The notes under the pieces were generated by a model. The model ran no database searches. It was not told the origin of the DNA and was given only the letters and a program-made list of their open reading frames with translations. This document shows, piece by piece, positions 49,691 to 58,005 of a stretch of 64,000 nt of DNA. Each line of letters opens with the position of its first letter. Within the stretch, counting starts at the first letter, position 1. The DNA lies in assembly GCF_016916835.1 (NCBI RefSeq), contig NZ_JAFFIX010000002.1, positions 1 through 64,000 of the forward strand, written 5' to 3'. The stretch comes from Actinacidiphila bryophytorum (lineage in GTDB: Bacteria > Actinomycetota > Actinomycetes > Streptomycetales > Streptomycetaceae). The position numbers were made by a program, and so were the translations under genes.

Positions 49691-51291
49691 CGTGCCTCCG
49701 CCCGCAGCCGTACGGCCGAGCCGTCGATCGACGCCAGGTCGGGGCGTCCCGCCAGGGCCATGGTGTGCGCCAACTCCTCGGTGGCCAGGTCGAGTACGCC
49801 GGCCACCCCGGCGGCGCCGCCCGCCGCGAGACCCCACAGGGCGGGGCGGCCCAGCAGGACCGCGCGGGCGCCCAGCGCCAGCGCGGCGAAGGCGTCGGTG
49901 CCGCCGCGCACCCCGCCGTCCAGCAGCACCGGGATCGCGCCGCCGACCGCGGCCACGACCTCGGCCAGGGCGTCCAACGTGGCGGGTGCGCGGTCGAGTT
50001 GGCGCCCGCCGTGGTTGGACACGACGACCGCGTCGGCGCCGTGGTCCACGGCCAGGGCCGCGTCCTGGGCGGTGAGGACGCCCTTGAGGACCAGCGGGAG
50101 GTCGCTGCGCGCCCGCAACCACGCCAGGTCCGACCAGGTCACCGACGGGTCGACGGCCTCCACGGCGTGCGCGGCCAGCGCGGAGCGGCCTGCGGCCGGC
50201 AGGTGGGCGGAGGCGGTCACGGCGGAGTCGAGGTTGGCGGCACGGATGCCAGGGCCGAGCGCGAAGCCGTTGCGGGCGTCGCGGTGCCTGCGGCCCAGCC
50301 GCGGTGCGTCCACGGTCAGGACGACCGCCCCGCACCCGGCGGCTGCCGCCCGGGCGACGAGGTCCGCGAGGATGTCGCGGCGCCGCAGCCAGTACAGCTG
50401 GAGCCACCAGGGCGACGTCGCCGCCGCGGCGACGTCCTCGATCGTGCGGCTCGCGTAGATGCTGACGACGAACAACGCGCCCGCCGCGCCGGCGCCTTGG
50501 GCCGTCGCGACCTCGCCGTCCGGGTGCGCCAACCGGTGGTAGGCGGTGGGCGCCACCCCCACCGGCGTACGCAGCCGCGCCCCCAGCACCTCCACGGCGG
50601 TGTCGCACCGCGACACGTCCACCAGCACCCGCGGCCGCAACGTCACCCGCCCGAACGCCCGCCGATTGTCCCCGACGGTCCGCTCACTCTCGGCCCCGCC
50701 TTCGAAGAAGTCCCACACCTCGCCCCCCAGCCGCCCCCGGGCCAGCGCCCGATACCCCTCCACGGTCCCGGGCACCCCCCGCACCGACCGACCCTCGACA
50801 GCCTGCCCGCCCCTCGGACCGAGGTCTCCGGCGAGCGCGCCGGGGGGCGCGGGCGGCGAGCCGGCAGCCGGGCCGGATGCCCCGGCCGAGCCGGGAGCAG
50901 GCGGCGGGCCGGACGTCGCGGCCAGAGCCGACGCGTGCCGCGAGCCCGCCGCTGAGCCGGGCACCGCAGCCAGCGGGGGCGTCGAGTCGGCCGCCGCGGC
51001 CCCGGCTGGCGCAGGCGGCGGACCGGACGTCGCGGCCAGGGCGGGCCTGGGCGGCGCGCCGGGGACTCCGGCGGCAGCGGGCCGCGTGCCGGGGGGCGCG
51101 GTCGGTGCCGGCGCCGAGCCGGCTGCCGCACCAGGCGTCGCGGCCGAGGCCGGCGCAGGCGGCGGGCCAGATGCGGCAGCCAGGATCGGTGCGGGCGGCG
51201 CACTCGTCGCCGAGTTGGGCGGGGTGGTCAGGATGGGCTCGGGGGGGCGGGGTGTTGCGGCGGGGGGCGGGGGCGGTGTGGGGGCGTTCAT
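49687..51291 (-). CDS. FMN-dependent hydroxymandelate oxidase-like enzyme with long N-terminal extension
   Basis: The catalytic part (about 176-534) is a complete alpha-hydroxyacid oxidase: GEVWDFFEGGAESE, PVGVAPTAYHRLAH, YWLRRRDILADLV, active His in VVVSNHGGRQLD, and LLDGGVRGGTDAFAALALGA. The family (HmO) converts 4-hydroxymandelate to 4-hydroxyphenylglyoxylate. From ATG 51291, which overlaps the preceding stop by ATGA, the protein begins with about 173 residues of Ala/Pro/Ser-rich repetitive sequence, nearly absent from relatives of about 360 residues. GTGs at the start of the catalytic part could be the real start, leaving the repeat untranslated. Confidence 0.85.
   Translation of the reverse strand: MNAPTPPPPPAATPRPPEPILTTPPNSATSAPPAPILAAASGPPPAPASAATPGAAAGSAPAPTAPPGTRPAAAGVPGAPPRPALAATSGPPPAPAGAAAADSTPPLAAVPGSAAGSRHASALAATSGPPPAPGSAGASGPAAGSPPAPPGALAGDLGPRGGQAVEGRSVRGVPGTVEGYRALARGRLGGEVWDFFEGGAESERTVGDNRRAFGRVTLRPRVLVDVSRCDTAVEVLGARLRTPVGVAPTAYHRLAHPDGEVATAQGAGAAGALFVVSIYASRTIEDVAAAATSPWWLQLYWLRRRDILADLVARAAAAGCGAVVLTVDAPRLGRRHRDARNGFALGPGIRAANLDSAVTASAHLPAAGRSALAAHAVEAVDPSVTWSDLAWLRARSDLPLVLKGVLTAQDAALAVDHGADAVVVSNHGGRQLDRAPATLDALAEVVAAVGGAIPVLLDGGVRGGTDAFAALALGARAVLLGRPALWGLAAGGAAGVAGVLDLATEELAHTMALAGRPDLASIDGSAVRLRAEAR
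50897..51187. repeat. Repeated about 30-bp units in the oxidase N-terminal extension
   Basis: Units close to 'gcaggcggcgggccggacgt' recur at 50897-50930, 51011-51043 and 51154-51187, encoding AATSGPPPAP-type segments. They sit in a wider Ala/Pro-rich stretch (about 50780-51280). Confidence 0.7.
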
Positions 51292-52292
51292 GGCTGGCTC
51301 CCGGACACGGCGGCTTCCAGTGCGGGGGTGAGGGCGGCCAGTGACAGGGCGCCGGAGGCTGCGTCGCGGTCCGCGACCAGCAGGTGCGGCGGGGCGGCGG
51401 CCGGCGCGTCCCGCATGGCCGCCACCTCGGCGGCCAGTTCCCACCACACGCCGGTGGTGGGTCGCCCCGGGTCTGCGGTACGCGCGCGGTGCGCGCCGGG
51501 GGCGGCGGCAGGGGTGAGGCCCGGGCCGAGGATCGCGGTCACCGGGCCAGGTGCAGCGGCGATCAGCGCGCCGACCGCGTCCGCTCCACCGAGCGCGGGC
51601 CGCACGGTATCCGCGCCCGCTTCCCCAGGCGCGGACAGCGCCATCGCCCCACCCGCTCCCCCGCCCGCGGGCGGCGACACCGCACCCACTCTCCCCGGCG
51701 CGGGTGGCGCCGTTGGCAGCGTCAGTGGGAAAGGGCTGTCAGGGCCGAGGACGAAGGCCACGGCGCTTGCCGTGTGCGGGAGGGTGCGGGGGAGGTGCGC
51801 GTCGTAGGGGACGGACGGCTGTTCTGCGATCAGCAGCAGCGCGCGGGACATGGCCGGGGCACTGGCGTAGGCGCGGATCAGGCGCAGGGCCGTGAACGGG
51901 GCGGTCGCGGCCTGGTCGGTGACCGCGAAGGCCATCGGGGCGCCGGGGCAGACGTGGCTGAGCCGGGTGGTCGTGGCGCGGCCGGGGGCGATGTCGGGGA
52001 CGGCGTAGGCGAGGACGAGCAGGTCGACGGACTCGCCGGGAGGGAGGGCGAGGGCGATGAGCGCCTCGCCCATCTCCGCGTACGACTGGCCGCCGCGCGC
52101 CAACGCGGCCTCGTCCAGGGCGAGTCCGTAGGGGTGCAGCAGGTCGGTGAGGTAGACGCGCAGCCGTTCGGTGTGCACGGGGTCGGCGGCGAGGGCCGCG
52201 GGGCCTGGGAAGTCCAGCCGGGCGGCCCGGCGCACCCCCCACCCGGCGGGGGCCTCGTCGGCGGCGGCATGGGGCACGAAGGTCCGCATCAT
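51288..52292 (-). CDS. Degenerate ketosynthase/thiolase-like protein
   Basis: A 334-residue protein. VTDQAATAPFTALRLIRAYA and the surrounding hydrophobic strands resemble the thiolase-fold half of FabH-like proteins, but I see no clear Cys-His-Asn triad. The C-terminal third is Ala/Pro/Gly-rich. It is flanked by the oxidase (ATGA overlap) and the ACP gene, whose stop overlaps the start (TGATG). A structural or chain-length partner for the cluster's active ketosynthases is possible. The start could also be GTG 52295 or ATG 52289. Confidence 0.6.
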   Translation of the reverse strand: MMRTFVPHAAADEAPAGWGVRRAARLDFPGPAALAADPVHTERLRVYLTDLLHPYGLALDEAALARGGQSYAEMGEALIALALPPGESVDLLVLAYAVPDIAPGRATTTRLSHVCPGAPMAFAVTDQAATAPFTALRLIRAYASAPAMSRALLLIAEQPSVPYDAHLPRTLPHTASAVAFVLGPDSPFPLTLPTAPPAPGRVGAVSPPAGGGAGGAMALSAPGEAGADTVRPALGGADAVGALIAAAPGPVTAILGPGLTPAAAPGAHRARTADPGRPTTGVWWELAAEVAAMRDAPAAAPPHLLVADRDAASGALSLAALTPALEAAVSGSQP

Positions 52293-52588
52293 CACGCTTC
52301 CGTGAGCAGGTTTCCCGCCACGTACGCGGCGAGCGAGCCGACCGTGCCGAAGTCGTCGCGGCCCAGCTCCTCGACGCTGATCTCCAGTTCGAGGCGCTCC
52401 TCCAGTTCGAGGACGAGTTCGAGGCCGGTGGTGGAGCTGATCCCGAGCGCGTCCATGAGGGCGGTGTCGGCGGTGACGCCGGCGACCTCGCGCCCGAGGA
52501 CCTGCGGGAGGAGGTCGCGGATGCTGTCGACCAGGCGGTCGCGCAGCGCCGGGTCGGCGGCCTCGGCTGTGGTGTCCTGCTCCGTCAT
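52292..52588 (-). CDS. Free acyl carrier protein
   Basis: A 98-residue carrier protein with the four-helix pattern: VDSIRDLLPQVLG, the phosphopantetheine region MDALGISSTTGLELVLELEERL (attachment Ser within GISS) and a closing TVGSLAAYV. ATG 52588 has CAGGAGG upstream. It is the only free carrier protein in the visible cluster and the likely substrate of the PPTase. It could carry the acyl chain built by the discrete ketosynthases or an activated aryl group. Confidence 0.9.
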   Translation of the reverse strand: MTEQDTTAEAADPALRDRLVDSIRDLLPQVLGREVAGVTADTALMDALGISSTTGLELVLELEERLELEISVEELGRDDFGTVGSLAAYVAGNLLTEA

Positions 52589-52627
52589 CGGTGGTGCCTC
52601 CTGGCGGGGGAAGTGGGAGTGGTGGGG

Positions 52628-53557
52628 TCAGTGGACGAAGGCCATCGCCGAGAAGGCGGCGCCGCTGCCCGCGCCGGCGGCGGCCATCACGTACGGCTCG
52701 CCCTGCCGGAGCAGCCCGCGGGCTTGTGCGGTGCGGTAGTTGACGAAACTGTCGGCGCAGAAGAGGTGGCCGGTGGCGGCCACGTTGTCGAGCACGACCC
52801 GCTCGCGCGGGTAGCCCAGGGTGCGGCACACCTGGTGCCAGGCGACGCGGTTGACGTTGTGCGGCAGGACGACGCCGACGTCGTCCATCGCCAGGCCCGC
52901 GCGGGCCACCGCGGCGGTGATCGTCGCGGCGAGCGTGTCCGCGTACACCCGCTGGAATGCCAGGGCGGCTTCCTCGTCGCCCGAGTCGATGTCGCCGCGC
53001 AGGTCGGATGCGTAGGCGAGCAGCCGGTCACGCTCGCCCGTGGCGGCGACGAGGCAGGCGGCGGCGCCCTCGCCGAAGAAGGAGGTGCCGGGGACGAGCC
53101 GGGCCTCGGCGGTGAAGGTCTTCTCGCCGGTGAGCACCAGGGCGAGGCCGTCGTGGTCGCCCTCTGCGGCGAGCAGCCGGCCCGCCGCGTCCAGGGCCAG
53201 CAGGCCGGAGGCGCAGGCGTGGTGGCCGACCGCGAAGACGGCCGCGTGGCCGAGGCCGTAGGCGTCGCACACCTCGCGCACGGGGTCGTGCGGGTAGGGC
53301 ACGACGGTGGGGAAGGTACGGGCGTGCAGCACGTACCGCACGCGGTGCTCCTGGCCGCGCAGGGCGTCGAGCCCGTCGAGCGCACCGCGCAGCAACTCGG
53401 CGAGCCCGCCGTGCGGGTCGCGGGCGATCTCGCCGAGCCGGTGGTAGCGCCGGAAGATCTTGACCTGCATCCCGCTCAGCCCCAGCTCCCCGCCCACCTC
53501 CTCGATCCCCACCCGCCCTTCCGGCACCCACACCCCGACCCCCACCACGGCGGTCAT
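52628..53557 (-). CDS. FabH-like ketosynthase III
   Basis: A 309-residue FabH-like enzyme. Probable catalytic Cys115 in GHHACASGLL, His233 in LPHNVNR and Asn258 in LDNVAATGHLF match the Cys-His-Asn triad, with variations from the usual HQAN. FabH-type enzymes start or transfer acyl chains from CoA to ACP. It overlaps the condensation-protein stop (ATGA). It could load a starter unit made by the E1 subunits or act as an acyltransferase. Confidence 0.85.
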   Translation of the reverse strand: MTAVVGVGVWVPEGRVGIEEVGGELGLSGMQVKIFRRYHRLGEIARDPHGGLAELLRGALDGLDALRGQEHRVRYVLHARTFPTVVPYPHDPVREVCDAYGLGHAAVFAVGHHACASGLLALDAAGRLLAAEGDHDGLALVLTGEKTFTAEARLVPGTSFFGEGAAACLVAATGERDRLLAYASDLRGDIDSGDEEAALAFQRVYADTLAATITAAVARAGLAMDDVGVVLPHNVNRVAWHQVCRTLGYPRERVVLDNVAATGHLFCADSFVNYRTAQARGLLRQGEPYVMAAAGAGSGAAFSAMAFVH

Positions 53558-55323
53558 CCGTGGCCCCCGCCGGAGACCGCACCGGACGCGGTGCGCGCAC
53601 CCAGCGCGGCAGCCGCCGCCTCGCGGCGAGCCCCCGCACGGCCGTCCGCCCCGCCTCCATCCGCCGAGCCGCCGTCCGCCCCGCCGCCATCCGCCGCACG
53701 GCCGTCGGCCCCGCCGAGGTCGGCCGAGGCGCCAGCCACCGCGCCGCCGGTCGGCCCACCGGGCTGGTCCCCCGCGGCGGAAGCCGCAACGTCCCGGCCG
53801 GACGCGCCCGAGCCCGCGGCAGCGGCAGCGGCAGCGGCAGCGGCAGCGGCAGCGGCAGCCTCGGGCTCAGCCCCCGCGGCGGCGGAAGCCGCAACGTCCC
53901 GGCCGCACCCCTCCGCACCCACGGCACCGTGAGCCGCATCCTCGGGCTCAACTCCCCCCGCGGCGGAAGCCGCGACGTCCCGGCCGGACGCCTCGGCCCC
54001 GGCGGCGGCCACCGCCGCCGCCTCCATCGCCGCGGCGAAATCCTCCGCCTCCGCGGGCGAGACGAAATGCGTGTCGATGCGGATCTCGAAGACCGTGCCG
54101 TCGGGGGCGTCGTCCGCGTTGACGAAGAAGCGCTCGGTCTGGGTGTCCTCCTTCAGGGTCCAGGTGAAGGAGGTCTGCGCCCGGAGCTCGTGCAGGTCCT
54201 GGGCGGTCGGGAGTGGGGCGGAGGGATCGGGGCGGCGGGCGGTGCGGTCGTTGAAGAAGCTGCCGATGCTGACGTCCTCGCCGCGCTCGCGCGAGACCCG
54301 TTCGACCAGCTCGACCAGCCGGTTCGGGTGGAAGTACGCGTGCTTGTAGGCGGACATGCTGCTGCGCCCGGCCTTCTCGACCGCCTGCTCCAGCGTGGCG
54401 CCCTCCAGGTCGAGCACGCAGACGCCGGCCTGCGCGACCATGCACACCACGTCGGAAAGCGCGGAGCGGAAGCGGTTGTTGACGATCGGCCGGAAGACGA
54501 CGGGGCTGATGCCGGTGGCCTGGTGGAGGGCGTACGCGTACAGGCCGAGCAGCACGGTGGGGATCTCCGCGCCGGTGCGTGCGGCGACGCCCGGCAGGGC
54601 CGCGTCGAGCGCGGGTGAGCGGAAGAAGCCGGCCCAGTGGCGCGGGGTGCGCGGGTCGGTGGGGCCGGGCAGTTGCCGGGCGGGGACGGTGCGCAGCACA
54701 GACTCCCAGTGGCGCAGCGACCGTTCGTTCTGCCGCTGCCCGGCGGGCGAGTTCTGCCACCTGGCCTGCTCCAGCTGCTGCAGGCCGGTGACGGGCGCGG
54801 TCTCGCGCGCCTTGACCTCGCGGAGCATGAGCGCACCGCCGAGTGCGTCGGTGACCAGGTGGTGCATGACGGTGACCAGATGGGTGGGCGTGCCGCGGTG
54901 GCGTACCGCACCCATGCGGACCGGCCACCGGCCGGCGTAGTCGAACTCGGTGTCCCGGTAGTGCTGTTCGACCGCGGCGGCGACCTCCTCGGGGTCGGCG
55001 TCCGGCTCTGCGTCGTAGACGTCGAGGTCGATGCGGCCGGTGGCGAAGAGCTGTTGGGTCGTCCTGCCGTCGGGGTGCATGACCAGCCGGGTGCGCATCG
55101 AGGGGAAGCGGCCCATCAGGTAGCTCAGTTCTGCCGCCAGGTCGGCCACGGTCGTGCCGGGTTCGAGGGGTGCCCGGCCGCCGATGGGCAGGGCGCTGCG
55201 CTGCCGGCGCATCGCGTTCCAGATCTCCCACATGCCCCACGACAGCTCGTCGCTGCCCTCGCCCTCGCCTGCGAAGTCGACGGCGACCCGCTCCGTGGGC
55301 CGCGGCCCGGTCTCGGCTGCCAT
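53554..55323 (-). CDS. Stand-alone condensation-domain protein with repetitive C-terminal tail
   Basis: A 589-residue protein. Residues about 20-435 form an NRPS condensation-like domain with catalytic-type HHLVTDALG (HHxxxD, the last Gly replaced) and the later FNDRTARRP and WTLKEDTQTERFFVN segments. No adenylation or carrier domain is fused. The last 150 residues are Ala/Gly/Asp-rich with three GRDVAASAA-type repeats and a poly-Ala run. It likely joins an acyl thioester to an amine or alcohol acceptor. ATG 55323 lies one base from the AMP-ligase stop. Confidence 0.8.
   Translation of the reverse strand: MAAETGPRPTERVAVDFAGEGEGSDELSWGMWEIWNAMRRQRSALPIGGRAPLEPGTTVADLAAELSYLMGRFPSMRTRLVMHPDGRTTQQLFATGRIDLDVYDAEPDADPEEVAAAVEQHYRDTEFDYAGRWPVRMGAVRHRGTPTHLVTVMHHLVTDALGGALMLREVKARETAPVTGLQQLEQARWQNSPAGQRQNERSLRHWESVLRTVPARQLPGPTDPRTPRHWAGFFRSPALDAALPGVAARTGAEIPTVLLGLYAYALHQATGISPVVFRPIVNNRFRSALSDVVCMVAQAGVCVLDLEGATLEQAVEKAGRSSMSAYKHAYFHPNRLVELVERVSRERGEDVSIGSFFNDRTARRPDPSAPLPTAQDLHELRAQTSFTWTLKEDTQTERFFVNADDAPDGTVFEIRIDTHFVSPAEAEDFAAAMEAAAVAAAGAEASGRDVAASAAGGVEPEDAAHGAVGAEGCGRDVAASAAAGAEPEAAAAAAAAAAAAAAAGSGASGRDVAASAAGDQPGGPTGGAVAGASADLGGADGRAADGGGADGGSADGGGADGRAGARREAAAAALGARTASGAVSGGGHG
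53771..53995. repeat. Tandem and hexanucleotide repeats in the condensation-protein tail
   Basis: A run of seven GGCAGC units (53818-53859) encodes the poly-Ala stretch. Around it, three copies of a unit near 'gcggaagccgcaacgtcccg' (about 53771-53803, 53881-53904, 53957-53993) encode the GRDVAASAA repeats. Confidence 0.8.
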
Positions 55324-55324
55324 G

Positions 55325-56950
55325 TCACACCCCCGCCGTCTCGGCGCGGTGCCGCTGCCGCATCAGGAACTTGCGGACCTTGCCGGTGGGGCCGGTGATC
55401 AGGTCGGACTCGGCGATGACCACGACCTTGCGCAGGGTCGCCGCGGCGGCGTCTGTGAGGGCGGCGCGGACCGCGGGCGTACGGTCGGCGGTCGCGTCGG
55501 CGCCGGTGTGCAGGGCGAGCAGCACGTCGGTGACGACCCGGCCGCCGACGTCCACCGAGACGACCGTGCAGTCGTGGACGTCGGGGCAGGCGGCGAGGAT
55601 GCGTTCCTCCGACATGGCCGTGTAGAGCCATTCGCCGCCGAGGTCGACGGCGTCGACCGCCCGGTCGACGTGGAAGTAGTAGCCCTCCTCGTCGCGGTAC
55701 ATCAGGTCTCCCGTGAGGTAGTAGCCGTCGAGCCGGTTGCGGTAGGTGGCCGCCGAGTCGTTCCAGTAGCCGGGGGCCAAGGTGGGGGCTTTCAGGCCCA
55801 GTTGGCCGACCTGGCCGACACCCACCTGCTCGCCGGTGGCGGTGTCGAGCAGCGCCACGTCGGCGAAGCCGTGCGGGACGCCGACGCAGCGCCCGTAACG
55901 CTCGGTCGTGGAGGTGTGGGTGATGTGGAAGGCGGAGTGGCCCATCTCGGTGGAGCCCAGGCCGTCGACGAAGCTGGAGCCGGGGGTGCGGCGCACACCG
56001 TCGCGGGTGACGGTCTCGCGGGAGCCGACGGCGACCAGGCGGCGGATGTGCGGTTCGTGCGCGCAGTCACCGGTGTTGAACCACAGCGACACCGAGTCCA
56101 GGTCGTACGCGGCCAGGTCGTGGCGGGCCAACTGCGTCCAGGTGGCGGCGAATCCGAGGACACCGCTGGGCTTCCAGCGCTCGATGGCGCGCAGCACCGC
56201 CGGGCCGTCGTTCTGCGTGGACAGCAGCAGCAGGTCGCTGCGCAGGCACAGCGCCATGTTGAGCGCGGAGATGCCGGCGGCGTGCGCGGCGGGCAGTGTG
56301 CTCAGTATCCGCTCGGCACCCCGGGCGCGCGGTGCCGACAGCCGGAAGAGCCGGGTGGCGGCGAAGAGGCTGGCGCTGGAGTGCACGACCGCGGCCGGCA
56401 TCCGGGTGGTGCCCGAGGAGTGGGTGATGGCGATCGGGTCGTCGGCGTGGTGGCGGTAGGGCGGCGGCGCCTGCGCCGGGTCGCCGGTGCCGGTCTCGGC
56501 CGCGTCGGCGTGCAGCGCGACGCCGAGGGAGTGCCCGGCGAGCCGGTCGCGGTGCTCGGGGTCGGTGACAATGGCGACCGCGCGCAGCCTGCGGACGTAC
56601 TCGGCGGCGATGTCCCCGGGCAGGTGCGGGTTCATCAGCGCGGGGATCGCGCCGAGCCAGGCCAGCGCCTGGAAGGTGAGCAGGCAGTCCGCGGCAGTGG
56701 ACACATGGATGGCGACGGGGTCGCGCGGGCCGATGCCGTTGGCCCGCCACCAGGCGGCCCGGGCGGCGACGCGTTCGCGCAGCTGCGCCAACGTCAGCTG
56801 CTGCCAGGCCGGGTGGCCGTCGACGGGGGTGTCGAAGGCGGCGCCGGGACCGTCGGGGTCGGCGCCGTGCTCGAACAGCTTGGGCAGGACGTTGCCCGCG
56901 CCGACCCCCGGGTCGGCGGCGAGCCTCGCCCGGATGTTGGTGCCGGTCAC
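55325..56950 (-). CDS. AMP-forming acyl/aryl-CoA or -ACP ligase
   Basis: A 541-residue ANL-superfamily enzyme. Motifs: ITHSSGTTRMP (P-loop), FVDGLGSTEMGHSAF, YLTGDLMYRDEEGYY, and catalytic-lysine GPTGKVRKF near the C-terminus. GTG 56950 has GAGGAGGAG upstream. It activates a carboxylic acid as an adenylate for transfer to CoA or a carrier protein; in this cluster an aryl or fatty acid is equally possible. It lies 61 bp after the E1 beta gene. Confidence 0.9.
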   Translation of the reverse strand: MTGTNIRARLAADPGVGAGNVLPKLFEHGADPDGPGAAFDTPVDGHPAWQQLTLAQLRERVAARAAWWRANGIGPRDPVAIHVSTAADCLLTFQALAWLGAIPALMNPHLPGDIAAEYVRRLRAVAIVTDPEHRDRLAGHSLGVALHADAAETGTGDPAQAPPPYRHHADDPIAITHSSGTTRMPAAVVHSSASLFAATRLFRLSAPRARGAERILSTLPAAHAAGISALNMALCLRSDLLLLSTQNDGPAVLRAIERWKPSGVLGFAATWTQLARHDLAAYDLDSVSLWFNTGDCAHEPHIRRLVAVGSRETVTRDGVRRTPGSSFVDGLGSTEMGHSAFHITHTSTTERYGRCVGVPHGFADVALLDTATGEQVGVGQVGQLGLKAPTLAPGYWNDSAATYRNRLDGYYLTGDLMYRDEEGYYFHVDRAVDAVDLGGEWLYTAMSEERILAACPDVHDCTVVSVDVGGRVVTDVLLALHTGADATADRTPAVRAALTDAAAATLRKVVVIAESDLITGPTGKVRKFLMRQRHRAETAGV

Positions 56951-57011
56951 AGCTCTCCTCCTCGGTTTCGCCACACGTCATCTCGGCCGGCCGCCTCACT
57001 CCGCGCCCGCG

Positions 57012-57983
57012 TCACCCCGCACCGACCGACTTCTCGACCGCCGCCCGCAGTTGGGACCTGGTCGGCTGGCAGGCCAGGTCGAGGTCGCGGGCGAAGGGCA
57101 GCACCGCACCGTCCGGGCGGGTCACCCGGCGCGGCGGTGCGACGAGCCGCATCTCCTCCGCGGCGGTCGCGACGATCTCCGCACCGATGCCGCAGGACCG
57201 GTTGGAGTCGTCCACCACGACCAGCCGGCCCGTACGGTCGAGCGACGCGGCAAGGCCCGCCCAGTCGAAGGGGTACAGCGAGCGCGGGTCGAAGACCTCG
57301 ACCGACACCGAGCCGGCCAGCTCCTCGGCGACGGCGAGCGCGTCCTGCACGAGGTGCCCGACCGCGACCACGGTGACGTCGCTGCCCGCCCGGTGGATGC
57401 GGGACGAGCCGAGCGGTACGGGGGCGAGCCCGCCGAGGTCGACGTCCTCGCGCAGGCCCAGCGCGCCGGAGGGCGCGAAGACCACGACCGGGTCGTCGTC
57501 CCTGATCGCGGTCACCAGCAGCCCGTACGCGTCCGCCGCCGTCGCCGGCACCGCCGTCTTGACCCCGACGTGCGCGAACAGGCTGTAGGGGTGGTCGGAG
57601 TGCTGGCCCGCCCAGCTGTCCCGCGAACCGGAGCCGGGCAGCAGGTAGGTGACCGGTATGCGGGTCTGGCCGCCGGTCATCAGCGAGAACTTGTGCGCCT
57701 GGTTGGCGATCTGCTCGAAGACCAGGAAGAGCAGCGCCGGGATCTGGAACTCGATCAGCGGCCGCATACCGGCCATCGCGGCGCCGGTCGCGAAACTGGT
57801 GAACGCCTGCTCGGAGATGGGCGTGTCCAGCACCCGGTCGGGGCCGAAGCGGCGCAGCAGGCCCGCGGTGGCGTAGGTGACGGCCACCCCGATGTCCTCG
57901 CCGAGCACGCACACGGCGGGGTCGCGTTCCATCTCGTCGCCGATCGCGCGGTTGAGCGCCTTGAGGTAGGACAGCTTCGGCAT
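57012..57983 (-). CDS. E1 beta subunit of a 2-oxoacid dehydrogenase-type enzyme
   Basis: A 323-residue transketolase-like beta subunit: LNRAIGDEMERDPAVCVLGEDIG, RVLDTPISEQAFTSFATGAAMAGMRP and VEVFDPRSLYPFDW are standard. ATG 57983 follows GGAGG. With the alpha subunit it forms the thiamine-diphosphate decarboxylase component of PDH/BCKDH/acetoin dehydrogenase enzymes. No E2 or E3 gene is in the cluster, so transfer could be to a dedicated carrier or a housekeeping E2. Confidence 0.92.
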   Translation of the reverse strand: MPKLSYLKALNRAIGDEMERDPAVCVLGEDIGVAVTYATAGLLRRFGPDRVLDTPISEQAFTSFATGAAMAGMRPLIEFQIPALLFLVFEQIANQAHKFSLMTGGQTRIPVTYLLPGSGSRDSWAGQHSDHPYSLFAHVGVKTAVPATAADAYGLLVTAIRDDDPVVVFAPSGALGLREDVDLGGLAPVPLGSSRIHRAGSDVTVVAVGHLVQDALAVAEELAGSVSVEVFDPRSLYPFDWAGLAASLDRTGRLVVVDDSNRSCGIGAEIVATAAEEMRLVAPPRRVTRPDGAVLPFARDLDLACQPTRSQLRAAVEKSVGAG

Positions 57984-58005
57984 CACGAACCTCCCTGCTG
58001 CCGCG

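Noticed and set aside
50780-51291. A separate gene on either strand within the oxidase extension
   Set aside because: Open frames exist on both strands because of the GC bias, but they are repetitive and lack ribosome sites or recognisable domains.
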